A stretch of DNA of 64,000 nt from positions 3,472,001 to 3,536,000 of the forward strand of contig NZ_CP011254.1 in assembly GCF_001006005.1 (NCBI RefSeq), written 5' to 3'. A program made the translations under genes and the position numbers. The notes below the pieces were generated by a model that made no database searches, was not told the DNA's origin, and was given only the letters and a program-made list of their open reading frames with translations. Below, in pieces: positions 18,712 through 27,301 of this stretch; position 1 is the first letter of the stretch; each line of letters starts with the position of its first letter. This DNA is from Serratia fonticola. GTDB taxonomy: Bacteria > Pseudomonadota > Gammaproteobacteria > Enterobacterales > Enterobacteriaceae.

Positions 18712-20745
18712 GTGAACATTCTTAGTTATTTACAAAAGGTGGGTCGGGCCTTGATGGTTCCGGTAGCCACACTGCCTGCCGCGGCCATCCTGATGGGTGT
18801 CGGCTACTGGATTGACCCGGTTAGCTGGGGTGGGGACAATGCTCTGGCAGCCTTGTTCATCAAATCTGGTTCGGCCATTATCGATCATATGTCGGTCCTG
18901 TTCGCCATTGGTGTGGCTTACGGTATGTCCAAAGACAAAGACGGTGCTGCTGCACTGACCGGTTTTGTCGGCTTCCTGGTAGTGACCACGCTGTGTTCAC
19001 CTGCCGCCGTGTCAATGATTCAAAAGATCCCTCTCGATCAGGTTCCAGCCGCCTTTGGCAAAATCGAGAACCAGTTCGTGGGTATCCTGGTGGGTATCAT
19101 TTCTGCCGAAGTCTACAACCGTTTCAGCGGTGTTGAACTGCCGAAAGCGCTGTCATTCTTCAGCGGCCGCCGTCTGGTGCCAATCCTGATCTCCTTCCTG
19201 ATGATCCTGGTTGCCTTCATCCTGATGTACATCTGGCCGGTAGTGTTCAACGGTCTGGTCAGCTTCGGTGAGCAGATCCAAAAGCTCGGCTCTGCCGGTG
19301 CCGGTATCTACGCCTTCTTCAACCGTCTGTTGATTCCGGTCGGTCTGCACCATGCGCTGAACTCGGTATTCTGGTTTGACGTTGCCGGTATTAACGATAT
19401 TCCTAACTTCCTGGGTGGTTCGCAGTCTATCGAAGCGGGTAAAGCGACTATCGGTATCACCGGTCGTTACCAGGCAGGCTTCTTCCCAATCATGATGTTC
19501 GGTCTGCCGGGTGCAGCACTGGCCATCTACCACTGCGCACGTCCAGAGAACAAAGCGAAAGTGCTGGGTATCATGATGGCGGGGGCGTTCGCTGCCTTCT
19601 TCACCGGGATCACCGAGCCGCTGGAATTCTCCTTCATGTTCGTTGCTCCTGTGCTGTATGTGATCCACGCTATTCTGACTGGTATCTCCGTGTACATCGC
19701 GGCCAGCATGCAGTGGATTGCCGGTTTTGGCTTCAGTGCCGGTCTGGTGGATATGGCGTTGTCAACGCGTAACCCACTGGCGACCCACTGGTTCATGCTG
19801 ATCCCGCAAGGCCTGGTGTTCTTCGCTATCTACTACGTGGTCTTCCGCTTCACCATCAAAAAATTCAACCTGATGACCCCAGGCCGTGAACTGGCGGTTG
19901 CCGGTGACGAAACCGACGGTTATGACGTGGATACCGCTGCTGGTAAGAACGAAGATGAAACCACTACCCTGGCTCGTCGCTATGTGAGCGCCATCGGGGG
20001 TTCTGACAACCTGACCGGGATCGATGCCTGTATCACCCGTCTGCGTCTGAACGTTAAAGATTCTGCGTTGGTGAACGATGCTCTGGCTAAACGCCTGGGT
20101 GCTTCTGGCGTGATCCGTCTGAACAAACAAAGCGTGCAGGTGATTGTCGGGACTCGTGCCGAACTGATTGCCAGTGCGATGACCAAAGTGATTGCAGCAG
20201 GCCCGGTAGCGGCAGCCTCTGCTCCAGCGGCCGCAGCCGCTGCGGCAGAAGTTAAACCGCAGGCCGTACCTAACGTTGCTAAAACCGTGTTGGAAGCGCT
20301 GGTGGCGCCGGTAACCGGTGAAGTGGTTGCTCTGGATCAGGTGCCGGACGAAGCCTTCGCCAGCAAAGCGGTCGGTGACGGTGTGGCGATTCGCCCAACC
20401 GATAAAACCGTCGTGGCGCCAGCTGATGGCACCGTGGTGAAAATCTTCAACACCAACCACGCTTTCTGCCTGGAAACAGACAAGGGCGCGGAGATCGTCG
20501 TGCACATGGGTATCGACACCGTGGCGCTGAACGGTCAGGGCTTCAAACGCCTGGTGGAAGAGGGTGCTGAGGTGAAAGCAGGTCAACCTATCCTGGAAAT
20601 GGATCTGGAATACCTGAACGCCAATGCGCGTTCGATGATCAGCCCGGTAGTGGTCAGCAATGCTGATGACTATGCTGGCCTGACGGCGCTGGCAACCGGC
20701 AATGTCGTTGCTGGCCAGACCAAGCTGTTCGAGATCCAGAAATAA
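18712..20745 (+). CDS. nagE: N-acetylglucosamine PTS permease NagE (EIICBA)
   Basis: Imports GlcNAc with phosphorylation. The 677-residue protein has a membrane IIC domain (about 1-390), a IIB domain with the phosphocysteine in GIDACITRLRL, an Ala-rich linker, and a IIA domain with the histidine in EIVVHMGIDTVAL. Start is GTG, with AGGGGGAAAAG as a strong ribosome site. E. coli NagE is 648 residues; the extra length is mainly linker. It is divergent from nagB, under the shared NagC/CRP region. Confidence 0.95.
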   Translation: MNILSYLQKVGRALMVPVATLPAAAILMGVGYWIDPVSWGGDNALAALFIKSGSAIIDHMSVLFAIGVAYGMSKDKDGAAALTGFVGFLVVTTLCSPAAVSMIQKIPLDQVPAAFGKIENQFVGILVGIISAEVYNRFSGVELPKALSFFSGRRLVPILISFLMILVAFILMYIWPVVFNGLVSFGEQIQKLGSAGAGIYAFFNRLLIPVGLHHALNSVFWFDVAGINDIPNFLGGSQSIEAGKATIGITGRYQAGFFPIMMFGLPGAALAIYHCARPENKAKVLGIMMAGAFAAFFTGITEPLEFSFMFVAPVLYVIHAILTGISVYIAASMQWIAGFGFSAGLVDMALSTRNPLATHWFMLIPQGLVFFAIYYVVFRFTIKKFNLMTPGRELAVAGDETDGYDVDTAAGKNEDETTTLARRYVSAIGGSDNLTGIDACITRLRLNVKDSALVNDALAKRLGASGVIRLNKQSVQVIVGTRAELIASAMTKVIAAGPVAAASAPAAAAAAAEVKPQAVPNVAKTVLEALVAPVTGEVVALDQVPDEAFASKAVGDGVAIRPTDKTVVAPADGTVVKIFNTNHAFCLETDKGAEIVVHMGIDTVALNGQGFKRLVEEGAEVKAGQPILEMDLEYLNANARSMISPVVVSNADDYAGLTALATGNVVAGQTKLFEIQK

Positions 20746-20799
20746 GTTGGGTTTAACCCTGACTCCGCCCGGGCGTTAAACGGGCGGTAAGCAGTATCA

Positions 20800-20832
20800 G
20801 CGGGAAAAGAGCGATCTTTTCCCGCTTTTTTT
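20800..20832 (+). terminator. Terminator of nagE
   Basis: 10-bp stem (GCGGGAAAAG/CTTTTCCCGC, 20800-20825) followed by seven T. A second GC hairpin (CCGCCCG..CGGGCGG) precedes it. Confidence 0.9.
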
Positions 20833-20937
20833 GTTTTTGCACCATGGGAACTTGACGAATAACGGTTGTTTCTGGGCGCGGCTTATTGGAACATAGAAGG
20901 TTATATGTGTAGCGCTTTGCATTTGAGGAATAGTGAC

Positions 20938-22602
20938 ATGAGTGAGGCAGAAGCCCGCCCAACCAATTTTATCCGTCAGATCATTGATGAAGATCTGGCA
21001 TCAGGGAAGCATACGTCGGTTCATACACGTTTCCCACCGGAGCCTAATGGCTATCTGCATATCGGCCATGCCAAGTCCATTTGTCTGAACTTTGGTATCG
21101 CCAAGGATTATCAGGGCCAATGTAACCTGCGCTTCGATGACACCAACCCGGTAAAAGAAGACATCGAATTTGTCGACTCCATCAAGCACGATGTGGAGTG
21201 GTTAGGCTTTACCTGGAGCGGCGACGTTCGTTATTCCTCGGACTATTTCGATCAACTGCACCAGTATGCGGTTGAGCTGATCAACAAAGGTCTGGCCTAT
21301 GTTGACGAGCTTTCTCCCGAGCAGATCCGTGAATATCGTGGCTCGCTGACGGCTCCGGGCAAAGACAGCCCGTACCGTACCCGCACGGTTGAAGAGAACC
21401 TGGCGCTGTTTGAAAAGATGCGTAACGGCGAGTTTGCCGAGGGCACTGCTTGCCTGCGCGCCAAGATCGATATGGCCTCGCCGTTTATCGTGATGCGCGA
21501 TCCGGTGATCTACCGCATCAAGTTTGCGGAACACCATCAGACCGGCAACAAATGGTGCATCTACCCGATGTACGATTTCACCCACTGCATTTCCGATGCG
21601 CTGGAAGGGATCACCCATTCGCTGTGTACCCTGGAGTTCCAGGATAACCGCCGCCTGTACGACTGGGTGCTGGATAACATCACCATCCCTTGCCATCCGC
21701 GTCAGTACGAGTTCTCACGCCTGAATCTCGAATACGCCATCATGTCCAAGCGTAAGCTGAGCCAGCTGGTCACCGAGAAGATTGTTGAAGGCTGGGATGA
21801 CCCACGTATGCCAACCGTGTCCGGTCTGCGTCGTCGTGGCTATACGGCCGCCTCCATTCGCGAATTCTGCCTGCGTATCGGCGTCACCAAACAAGACAAT
21901 AACGTCGAGATGATGGCGCTGGAGTCCTGTATTCGTGACGATCTGAATGAGCACGCACCGCGTGCCATGGCCGTGCTGGATCCGGTGAAGGTGATCATCG
22001 AGAACATGTCGCAAGACGTGGAAATGGTGACCATGCCTAACCACCCGAACCAGCCGGAAATGGGCAGCCGTGAAGTGCCGTTCAGCCGCGAAGTGTACAT
22101 CGACCGTGCAGACTTCCGCGAAGAAGCCAACAAGCAGTACAAACGCCTGGTGCTGGGCAAAGAAGTGCGCCTGCGTAATGCGTATGTGATCAAGGCGGAA
22201 CGCGTGGAGAAGGATGCGGAGGGTGAAATCACCACCATTTTCTGCACCTACGACCCAGATACACTGAGTAAAGATCCTGCCGATGGCCGCAAGGTGAAAG
22301 GCGTGATCCACTGGGTGTCTGCGGCACACGCCTTACCGGCAGAAATTCGCCTGTACGATCGTCTGTTCAGCGTGGCTAACCCGGCGGCGGCAGAGGACTT
22401 CCTCGCCACCATCAACCCGGAATCGCTGGTTATCAAGCAAGGCTTTGTCGAGCCAAGCCTGGCAACTGCCCAGCCGGAAAAAGCCTATCAGTTCGAGCGT
22501 GAAGGTTATTTCTGCGCCGACAGCCGCTATTCTACAGCCGAGCGCTTGGTGTTTAACCGCACCGTAGGCCTGCGTGATACCTGGGCCAAGATTGGCGCTT
22601 AA
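20938..22602 (+). CDS. glnS: Glutaminyl-tRNA synthetase GlnS
   Basis: Class I synthetase that charges tRNA-Gln. The HIGH motif is in [12 protein letters not shown] and the KMSKS-type loop is in AIMSKRKLS. The ATG at 20938 with upstream GAGGA gives 554 residues, identical in length to E. coli; the frame is open 24 codons further without family support. In E. coli glnS is followed directly by chiP; here a 12-kb cluster intervenes. Confidence 0.97.
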   Translation: MSEAEARPTNFIRQIIDEDLASGKHTSVHTRFPPEPNGYLHIGHAKSICLNFGIAKDYQGQCNLRFDDTNPVKEDIEFVDSIKHDVEWLGFTWSGDVRYSSDYFDQLHQYAVELINKGLAYVDELSPEQIREYRGSLTAPGKDSPYRTRTVEENLALFEKMRNGEFAEGTACLRAKIDMASPFIVMRDPVIYRIKFAEHHQTGNKWCIYPMYDFTHCISDALEGITHSLCTLEFQDNRRLYDWVLDNITIPCHPRQYEFSRLNLEYAIMSKRKLSQLVTEKIVEGWDDPRMPTVSGLRRRGYTAASIREFCLRIGVTKQDNNVEMMALESCIRDDLNEHAPRAMAVLDPVKVIIENMSQDVEMVTMPNHPNQPEMGSREVPFSREVYIDRADFREEANKQYKRLVLGKEVRLRNAYVIKAERVEKDAEGEITTIFCTYDPDTLSKDPADGRKVKGVIHWVSAAHALPAEIRLYDRLFSVANPAAAEDFLATINPESLVIKQGFVEPSLATAQPEKAYQFEREGYFCADSRYSTAERLVFNRTVGLRDTWAKIGA

Positions 22603-22637
22603 GCTTAGCCAAGCCTAGCGCGTTTCCTTGCCTGTTT

Positions 22638-22668
22638 GTCTCTTGATCGGATCTTCTGGTCAAGAGAC
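22638..22668 (+). terminator. Hairpin downstream of glnS
   Basis: Perfect 9-bp inverted repeat (GTCTCTTGA at 22638-22646 with TCAAGAGAC at 22660-22668), 36 bases after the glnS stop. The tail is only loosely T-rich. Confidence 0.55.
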
Positions 22669-23005
22669 ATCTCCAGTTTTGCTCTGAATACTACCCTCAT
22701 GTCACTTCCCATCCCGCTTACTGTCCCTGATTTTGGTTATTTAGCCCGCGTTTTTACCTGCAACCATAAGACCATAAAAAAATGTGGTAATAAACTCGTC
22801 GGATTTATCTGGCCTGCACTTAATATTGCGTAAATTCTGAGTCGTTCACCTTGGCTTATTCCTATTACTAAATATCGAAATAACGGGAGGTTGCGACCAC
22901 TTATACTTATATTTTTTCGCTCTGCGTATTAGCCACAAATTTATTGATCTGCGTTAGTTGTTCGGCTATTCTTGCCAGAAATACAGGATGGTAAATAATA
23001 AAAAT
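22669..23005. other. AT-rich gap before the peptide cluster
   Basis: This stretch is distinctly more AT-rich than glnS or the backbone. It holds no frame that I would call a gene; a 65-residue frame starting at 22636 has no ribosome site or family pattern. It presumably contains the promoter for the leader hairpin and the peptide gene, but I cannot fix it. Confidence 0.5.
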
Positions 23006-23063
23006 CAGCATGCTTTAATAAAGGCATAGTTTATTGTGCCTTTATACTAAGCATGGCTTTTTT
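23006..23063 (+). terminator. Long hairpin with T-run upstream of the peptide gene
   Basis: Two stacked inverted repeats (AGCATGCTT with AAGCAT-GGCT, and ATAAAGGCA with TGCCTTTAT) form one long hairpin ending in six T (23058-23063), 57 bases before the peptide start. It has the form of an intrinsic terminator. No gene precedes it on this strand after the glnS hairpin, so it may be an attenuator in the peptide leader or the 3' end of a small RNA. Confidence 0.6.
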
Positions 23064-23119
23064 CTATCGGGATAGATAATGCCAAGGCTGATTTATACTC
23101 ACTATATAAGGATTATGTT

Positions 23120-23308
23120 GTGAAAAAGCTTACTGTTTCTCAAGCCAACTCAATTGTCGGCGGTACCTGCAAAACCTGTTCTACCAAATATATCGCCTCT
23201 GGTTTCAAGTGCAATATGGTAACGACCTGTACCGATAAAACCGGTAAAGTCATCAGCCAGGACTCTAAACCTACCGCATTGGCCAATTGCGGTATCATTG
23301 AGAAGTAA
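23120..23308 (+). CDS. Double-glycine leader peptide, cysteine-rich (microcin-like precursor)
   Basis: 62 residues from a GTG start, with AAGGA seven bases upstream. The first 15 residues (MKKLTVSQANSIVGG) fit the double-glycine leader pattern: L at -12, T at -11, Q at -8, A at -7, I at -4, and GG at -2/-1. Cleavage after Gly15 would leave a 47-residue peptide with Cys17, 20, 31, 37 and 57, an odd number, basic and polar overall. It resembles small enterobacterial proteins grouped as DUF4762 from memory (not searched). A C39-peptidase exporter and a DsbA-like protein follow on the same strand, so I infer it is their substrate. Confidence 0.75.
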   Translation: MKKLTVSQANSIVGGTCKTCSTKYIASGFKCNMVTTCTDKTGKVISQDSKPTALANCGIIEK

Positions 23309-23522
23309 TACTGAGTAACAGTATCCTGTTGCCACCGTCCTTACTACCCTTGAGTAGATGGTTATTGAGCCAGAGTCACGCTCAACCCTGTGTCCAGTAA
23401 GGGCGGGTAAGGCATGGATCATTATTCAGCGTTTATTTCAGTGCTGATGCGAGGTTTTTTTCGTGTCAGCCTGTTTCGCAACAATAAAGCTCATTGCCAG
23501 GCCTTTTTAGGACGCGTTTTTT
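23309..23522 (+). other. Gap between peptide gene and thioredoxin-like gene
   Basis: 214 bp with a small hairpin (TTGAGC...GCTCAA, about 23363-23384) but no T-run. A 70-residue frame at 23414 overlaps the next gene out of frame and looks like a shadow. The gap may lower expression of the processing genes relative to the peptide. Confidence 0.4.
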
Positions 23523-24191
23523 ATGTTCAGAACCCCTCTTTTTATTACCCTGTATACGTTAGTGGTTATTATTGTCTCATCCCTCGTGACGACAGCCTAT
23601 TTTCACTATTTTGTATTGAACACTAATGACGAACAGCAAAGCCTGGTCGCTTTCGATAATAACAATGCTAACAATAGTCCGATCAACGAAGACAATACCC
23701 TTATCGAGCTCTTCTCTTATGGCTGCCACTACTGCGCCCTGAATGAAGAAAATATCGATAAGCTGGAAGCGCGGATGCCTGCCGGGAGCAAGTTGATCCG
23801 TTTGCATATCAATAACGAGCAGATGAATGGTTTGGCCAGTTTTTCCTCATTGTTTGCGACGCTAACGGTGATGGGCATTGAACCGCAGCACCGTCAGAGC
23901 GCCTATGACGCGATTATCCGGGACAAGATCGACCTGAGTAACCCAAAAAATCGTGATATCTGGCTTCAGGAACAAAACATCGATCTCGCGGAGTACAACC
24001 GTGTTAGCCAGACCCCACAGGTTAAAGCTTTACTGAGCTATATGACCGATGTCACCCGCTATTACAACATAGACGCAACGCCGAGCTTTATCGTCAACAG
24101 GAAATGGCTGGCATTACAGGATCGTGAGTTCCCCGAGTTTGCTGACCACCTGTTGTCGTTGTTACAGCATGACAAACCGCTGGAGCCCTAA
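23523..24191 (+). CDS. Membrane-anchored DsbA-like thiol-disulfide oxidoreductase
   Basis: 222 residues. A single N-terminal membrane segment (about 6-30) is followed by a periplasmic thioredoxin-fold domain. The redox motif is CHYC (Cys68, Cys71) and the cis-proline motif is ATPSF (Pro187), both DsbA-type. AGGA lies ten bases before the ATG, and the stop overlaps the next start (TAATG). The likely role is forming or reshuffling disulfides in the five-cysteine peptide encoded just upstream. The gene is more AT-rich than the backbone. It could also act in general oxidative folding. Confidence 0.8.
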   Translation: MFRTPLFITLYTLVVIIVSSLVTTAYFHYFVLNTNDEQQSLVAFDNNNANNSPINEDNTLIELFSYGCHYCALNEENIDKLEARMPAGSKLIRLHINNEQMNGLASFSSLFATLTVMGIEPQHRQSAYDAIIRDKIDLSNPKNRDIWLQEQNIDLAEYNRVSQTPQVKALLSYMTDVTRYYNIDATPSFIVNRKWLALQDREFPEFADHLLSLLQHDKPLEP

Positions 24192-25138
24192 TGCGTTTCT
24201 TTGCTGTGTGGGCCTATCTGGCATGGCGAAATAGCCTGGCAACGCTGACGCGTACTATGGCTCCCTTGCGCAAAGCACAGAGGAGCGCCGCCTGTTGGTT
24301 ATTGCAGCACGGTGATTATCGTTGGTTTCTTGCGTTGGCGGCATGGGGCAGAAGGTTGCGGCTGGGCGATCGAGGGGAGCGTAGGCGTGCATTTGTAGCC
24401 GCCGCCAATAAGCAGTGCCTGCTTGGCGATGGCCGTAAATTGGATTTTGCCGGGGTGAGCTATCGTCGGCGGCTACTGGATCTGGCCGCCACCTATGGGC
24501 AAAGCCCACAGATACAGGCTCAGATGGAGCGTTGTAAAGCGCAGTTGAATGCCGTGGTGGAGCCTTTGCATCAAGCCGGTTCACCGGTGGTGCTAGCTCC
24601 GTTGCATATGGTTTCCGATGTGTTGGCCGGGATGGTTGGGGGCGCGGCTTTCCCTGGTCAGGCAACGGTGATCGTTTCCAGCAGTGTGGAAATCTATCAG
24701 GAAAAAGTCCGTCAGCTAGGGAAGGTCAATCTTGCTTATTGTTCTATCCATGACGATAGCCGGGAAATTGCTGGCAACCTGATGGCGGCGATCATGGAGG
24801 CAGCGGATCATCGGCGGAACATCATGATCTTCCCTGATATCACCCCCGATTACACCGTCAATGCCAATACGGCAGCAACGGCAAAACTACCTTGTCGGCT
24901 TTTTGATCGCCCTGCCAATCTGCACAGCGGAGTGATACGCATTGCCCGGGCGTTATCGGCACAGGTGGTTTTTTATTACCTGTATTACGACCAGGAACTA
25001 AAAATCCATATTGAGCCGCCGGTGCAGGCTCGCAGCTTGAAAGCCAGGCTGCCGGAAATCATTGAAACGTCGATAGCCCGGCATCCTGAAGACTGGCTGT
25101 TATGGCACTCGCATTCGTTATTTTTTATCAATGAATAA
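24191..25138 (+). CDS. LpxL/HtrB-like acyltransferase
   Basis: 315 residues resembling the lipid A late acyltransferase family. A hydrophobic or amphipathic N-terminal third is followed by APLHMVSDVLAGM, MIFPDITPDYTVN, and the C-terminal RHPEDWLLWHS, which parallels the PEQY-W-HRRFK end of LpxL. In LpxL the catalytic pair is H-x4-E. Here His139 is followed by Asp143 (H-x3-D), with Val at the usual acidic position, so the active site is altered or shifted. These enzymes take acyl chains from ACP, and a dedicated ACP lies in the same cluster. The acceptor, peptide or membrane lipid, is unknown. Confidence 0.7.
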   Translation: MRFFAVWAYLAWRNSLATLTRTMAPLRKAQRSAACWLLQHGDYRWFLALAAWGRRLRLGDRGERRRAFVAAANKQCLLGDGRKLDFAGVSYRRRLLDLAATYGQSPQIQAQMERCKAQLNAVVEPLHQAGSPVVLAPLHMVSDVLAGMVGGAAFPGQATVIVSSSVEIYQEKVRQLGKVNLAYCSIHDDSREIAGNLMAAIMEAADHRRNIMIFPDITPDYTVNANTAATAKLPCRLFDRPANLHSGVIRIARALSAQVVFYYLYYDQELKIHIEPPVQARSLKARLPEIIETSIARHPEDWLLWHSHSLFFINE

Positions 25139-25162
25139 TCTGGAAATTGAAGAAGTCAGATC

Positions 25163-27301
25163 ATGGAAAAGATAATCCCGACGCAGGTTTTTCAAGGTGA
25201 AACCAATGAGTGTGGGTTGGCCTGTATCACCATGCTGGCGCAGACGCAGGGCATCGATGCCCCGCTGGAGAACTTGCGTGAACGCTATCCAGCGTCGCAG
25301 CATGGCACCTCGTTGACCACGTTATGCACCATTCTCTCTGAGCTGGCCATACCCGCTTACCCGGTGATTTTCGATCATGGTGAGCTGGCGGAGCTGCCCC
25401 TGCCTGCCATTTTACACTATGGTGCCAGCCACTATGTGCTGTTGGCGTACCGCCAAGGCAACTATGTCTGCGTGATGAACCCGGCGATAGGCCAGCAACT
25501 GTTGCCCATCGATGCATTAAAACTGGAAATCAGCGGCTACGCGCTGGTGCTGGACAGTGAAAACCAACCCGACCCACAGGCACAGGCTGATAAAAAGCGC
25601 AGTACGGGTTTCAAAGCCTTGGAGTGTATGAGCCTGAAAGAGACCGCCAGGATGCCGGGTATCTATCGGCTGATGGTGCTGGCCTTTCTGATTTCCTTAA
25701 CCCTGTTCATCATGCCGACGATGGTAGGCAGCGCCATCAATCAGGTTTACTCCTCGGCGGGTGACGCCGACTTCCCGTATTTCTATTTCCTGCTGGCGTT
25801 TTTTGTTTCTACCCTGCTGGCCTTTGCCGTGCGTTGGGTTACGGAGCGGTTTATCAAACGCTTTGTGGTGGTCAACAGCGTAGCCGGTTTCTCGCGGTTA
25901 CTCGGTAATTCGCTCAACTTCTTTGCCAAACGCGCACCGGGCGACGTGTTCAGCCGCTTCTCTAACTGGCAGCAGGCGTCCGGCATCAAGATCGAGCTGG
26001 ATAACGGCCTGCGTACCGATTGGATTATCGGCGCTATCGCGTTAGGCGTCATGTGTTACATGAGCCCGCTGCTGGCGATGGTCTCTGGCGTTGGCGTTAC
26101 GCTAATGGGATTGATCAGCGTCTGGGCCATCTACCGCGATCGCTATTACACCCAGCAGTTGCAGGTAAAAACGGCGGAGCAAAGCGACTTTATTCTGGAA
26201 AGCATTCAGGGTTTTTCCACCATCAAATCCGCTGGGTTGGATAGCCAGCGCAAAAGCGTGTTTGCCCGCTACGCGCTATCCCTGTTTACCTGCCAGCAAC
26301 AGCAGAGGATCTATGAGCAGGTCAAAAGCAGCCTGTATCAGCTGATCGGCAGCCTGGAGATGGTGTTTTTCATGCTGCTGGCGTTGCCATTACTGAAAAA
26401 GGGTGTCCTGACGCTAGGGGAGTTTTTTGCCTACAGTTTTGTGCGGGAGATTTTCACCTCGTATATCACCAAAATATTCTACGCCATTTTGCAGAAGAAC
26501 CAGCTGCACGTCATCGATACCCGTGCGCGGGATCTGTTTCCTGCCAACTCAGAGCATGAAGCAGCACCTAAAACGCTCCCGCAGTTCAGCTCTCGGTTGA
26601 GTTTTCGCCATATTGTCTTTGCCTACGATGCCCAACTGCCGGTGCTGCATGATTTGTCGATATCGCTGCAACCCGGCCAACGGATTGCCATTGTCGGTGA
26701 ATCGGGGACGGGCAAAAGCACGCTGCTGAAAGTGATGACCGGTCTGATGGCACCGCAGCAAGGTGAGGTGGTGGTCGATGGTCAGCCGGTCGATTATCGG
26801 CAGATACACACCTTGTTCTTCCTGCAAAGTCAGGAAGATATTCTGTTCAATGCCTCGGTGCTAGAGAACATCACGCTGTTTGATGAGAACGTGGATGAGC
26901 ATCGACACCAGCGGATTAAGCGTTCCCTTGAGGGGCTGAACCTGCACTCGGTAGTAGAAAAACTGCCGGGTGGGCTCAATGCCCTGATCCGTGAAAGCCA
27001 TGCCGGGTTGTCCCTGGGGCAGCGCCAACGCCTGTTATTAGCTCGGGCAATGTACAGCAATTGCCCGGTGCTGGTGCTGGATGAGCCCACGGCTAACCTG
27101 GATGAAAATACGGCGCATCAAGTGATGACGACCTTGCTGGACCATTGCCGTGAACAGCACAAAACGCTGATCACCGTGACACACAGCGAAAGCGTGCTGT
27201 CGATGTTTGATCGGGTTTATCGCATGGACAATGGGGGGATGGCGCAGGTTGATACCCTGTTCGCATCGCAACCAGACCTGACAGCGGCAGCATACTCATG
27301 A
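25163..27301 (+). CDS. Peptidase C39-containing ABC exporter
   Basis: 712 residues: N-terminal C39 protease (about 1-135), six-helix ABC membrane domain (about 165-440) and ATPase (about 480-712). The protease has the oxyanion Gln11 and nucleophile Cys17 (FQGETNECGLAC) and His90 (ASHYVLLAY). The third residue is Asn106 in MNPAIG, where most family members have Asp. The ATPase has Walker A GESGTGKST, a degenerate signature LSLGQRQR and Walker B VLVLDEPTANLD. Such proteins cut double-glycine leaders while exporting the cargo, and the upstream 62-residue peptide is the obvious substrate. It overlaps the next gene by 4 bp. Confidence 0.9.
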   Translation: MEKIIPTQVFQGETNECGLACITMLAQTQGIDAPLENLRERYPASQHGTSLTTLCTILSELAIPAYPVIFDHGELAELPLPAILHYGASHYVLLAYRQGNYVCVMNPAIGQQLLPIDALKLEISGYALVLDSENQPDPQAQADKKRSTGFKALECMSLKETARMPGIYRLMVLAFLISLTLFIMPTMVGSAINQVYSSAGDADFPYFYFLLAFFVSTLLAFAVRWVTERFIKRFVVVNSVAGFSRLLGNSLNFFAKRAPGDVFSRFSNWQQASGIKIELDNGLRTDWIIGAIALGVMCYMSPLLAMVSGVGVTLMGLISVWAIYRDRYYTQQLQVKTAEQSDFILESIQGFSTIKSAGLDSQRKSVFARYALSLFTCQQQQRIYEQVKSSLYQLIGSLEMVFFMLLALPLLKKGVLTLGEFFAYSFVREIFTSYITKIFYAILQKNQLHVIDTRARDLFPANSEHEAAPKTLPQFSSRLSFRHIVFAYDAQLPVLHDLSISLQPGQRIAIVGESGTGKSTLLKVMTGLMAPQQGEVVVDGQPVDYRQIHTLFFLQSQEDILFNASVLENITLFDENVDEHRHQRIKRSLEGLNLHSVVEKLPGGLNALIRESHAGLSLGQRQRLLLARAMYSNCPVLVLDEPTANLDENTAHQVMTTLLDHCREQHKTLITVTHSESVLSMFDRVYRMDNGGMAQVDTLFASQPDLTAAAYS

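Noticed and set aside
22636..22654. 17 of 19 bases match the Tn5/IS50 inside end
   Set aside because: It forms one arm of the perfect glnS hairpin, has no partner end or target duplication nearby, and is most simply a chance match within a terminator-like stem.
22636..22833. 65-residue open frame after glnS
   Set aside because: It begins inside the glnS hairpin, lacks a ribosome site and shows no recognisable family pattern.
23414..23626. 70-residue open frame between peptide and DsbA-like genes
   Set aside because: It overlaps the start of the DsbA-like gene in another frame and has no double-glycine or signal pattern.
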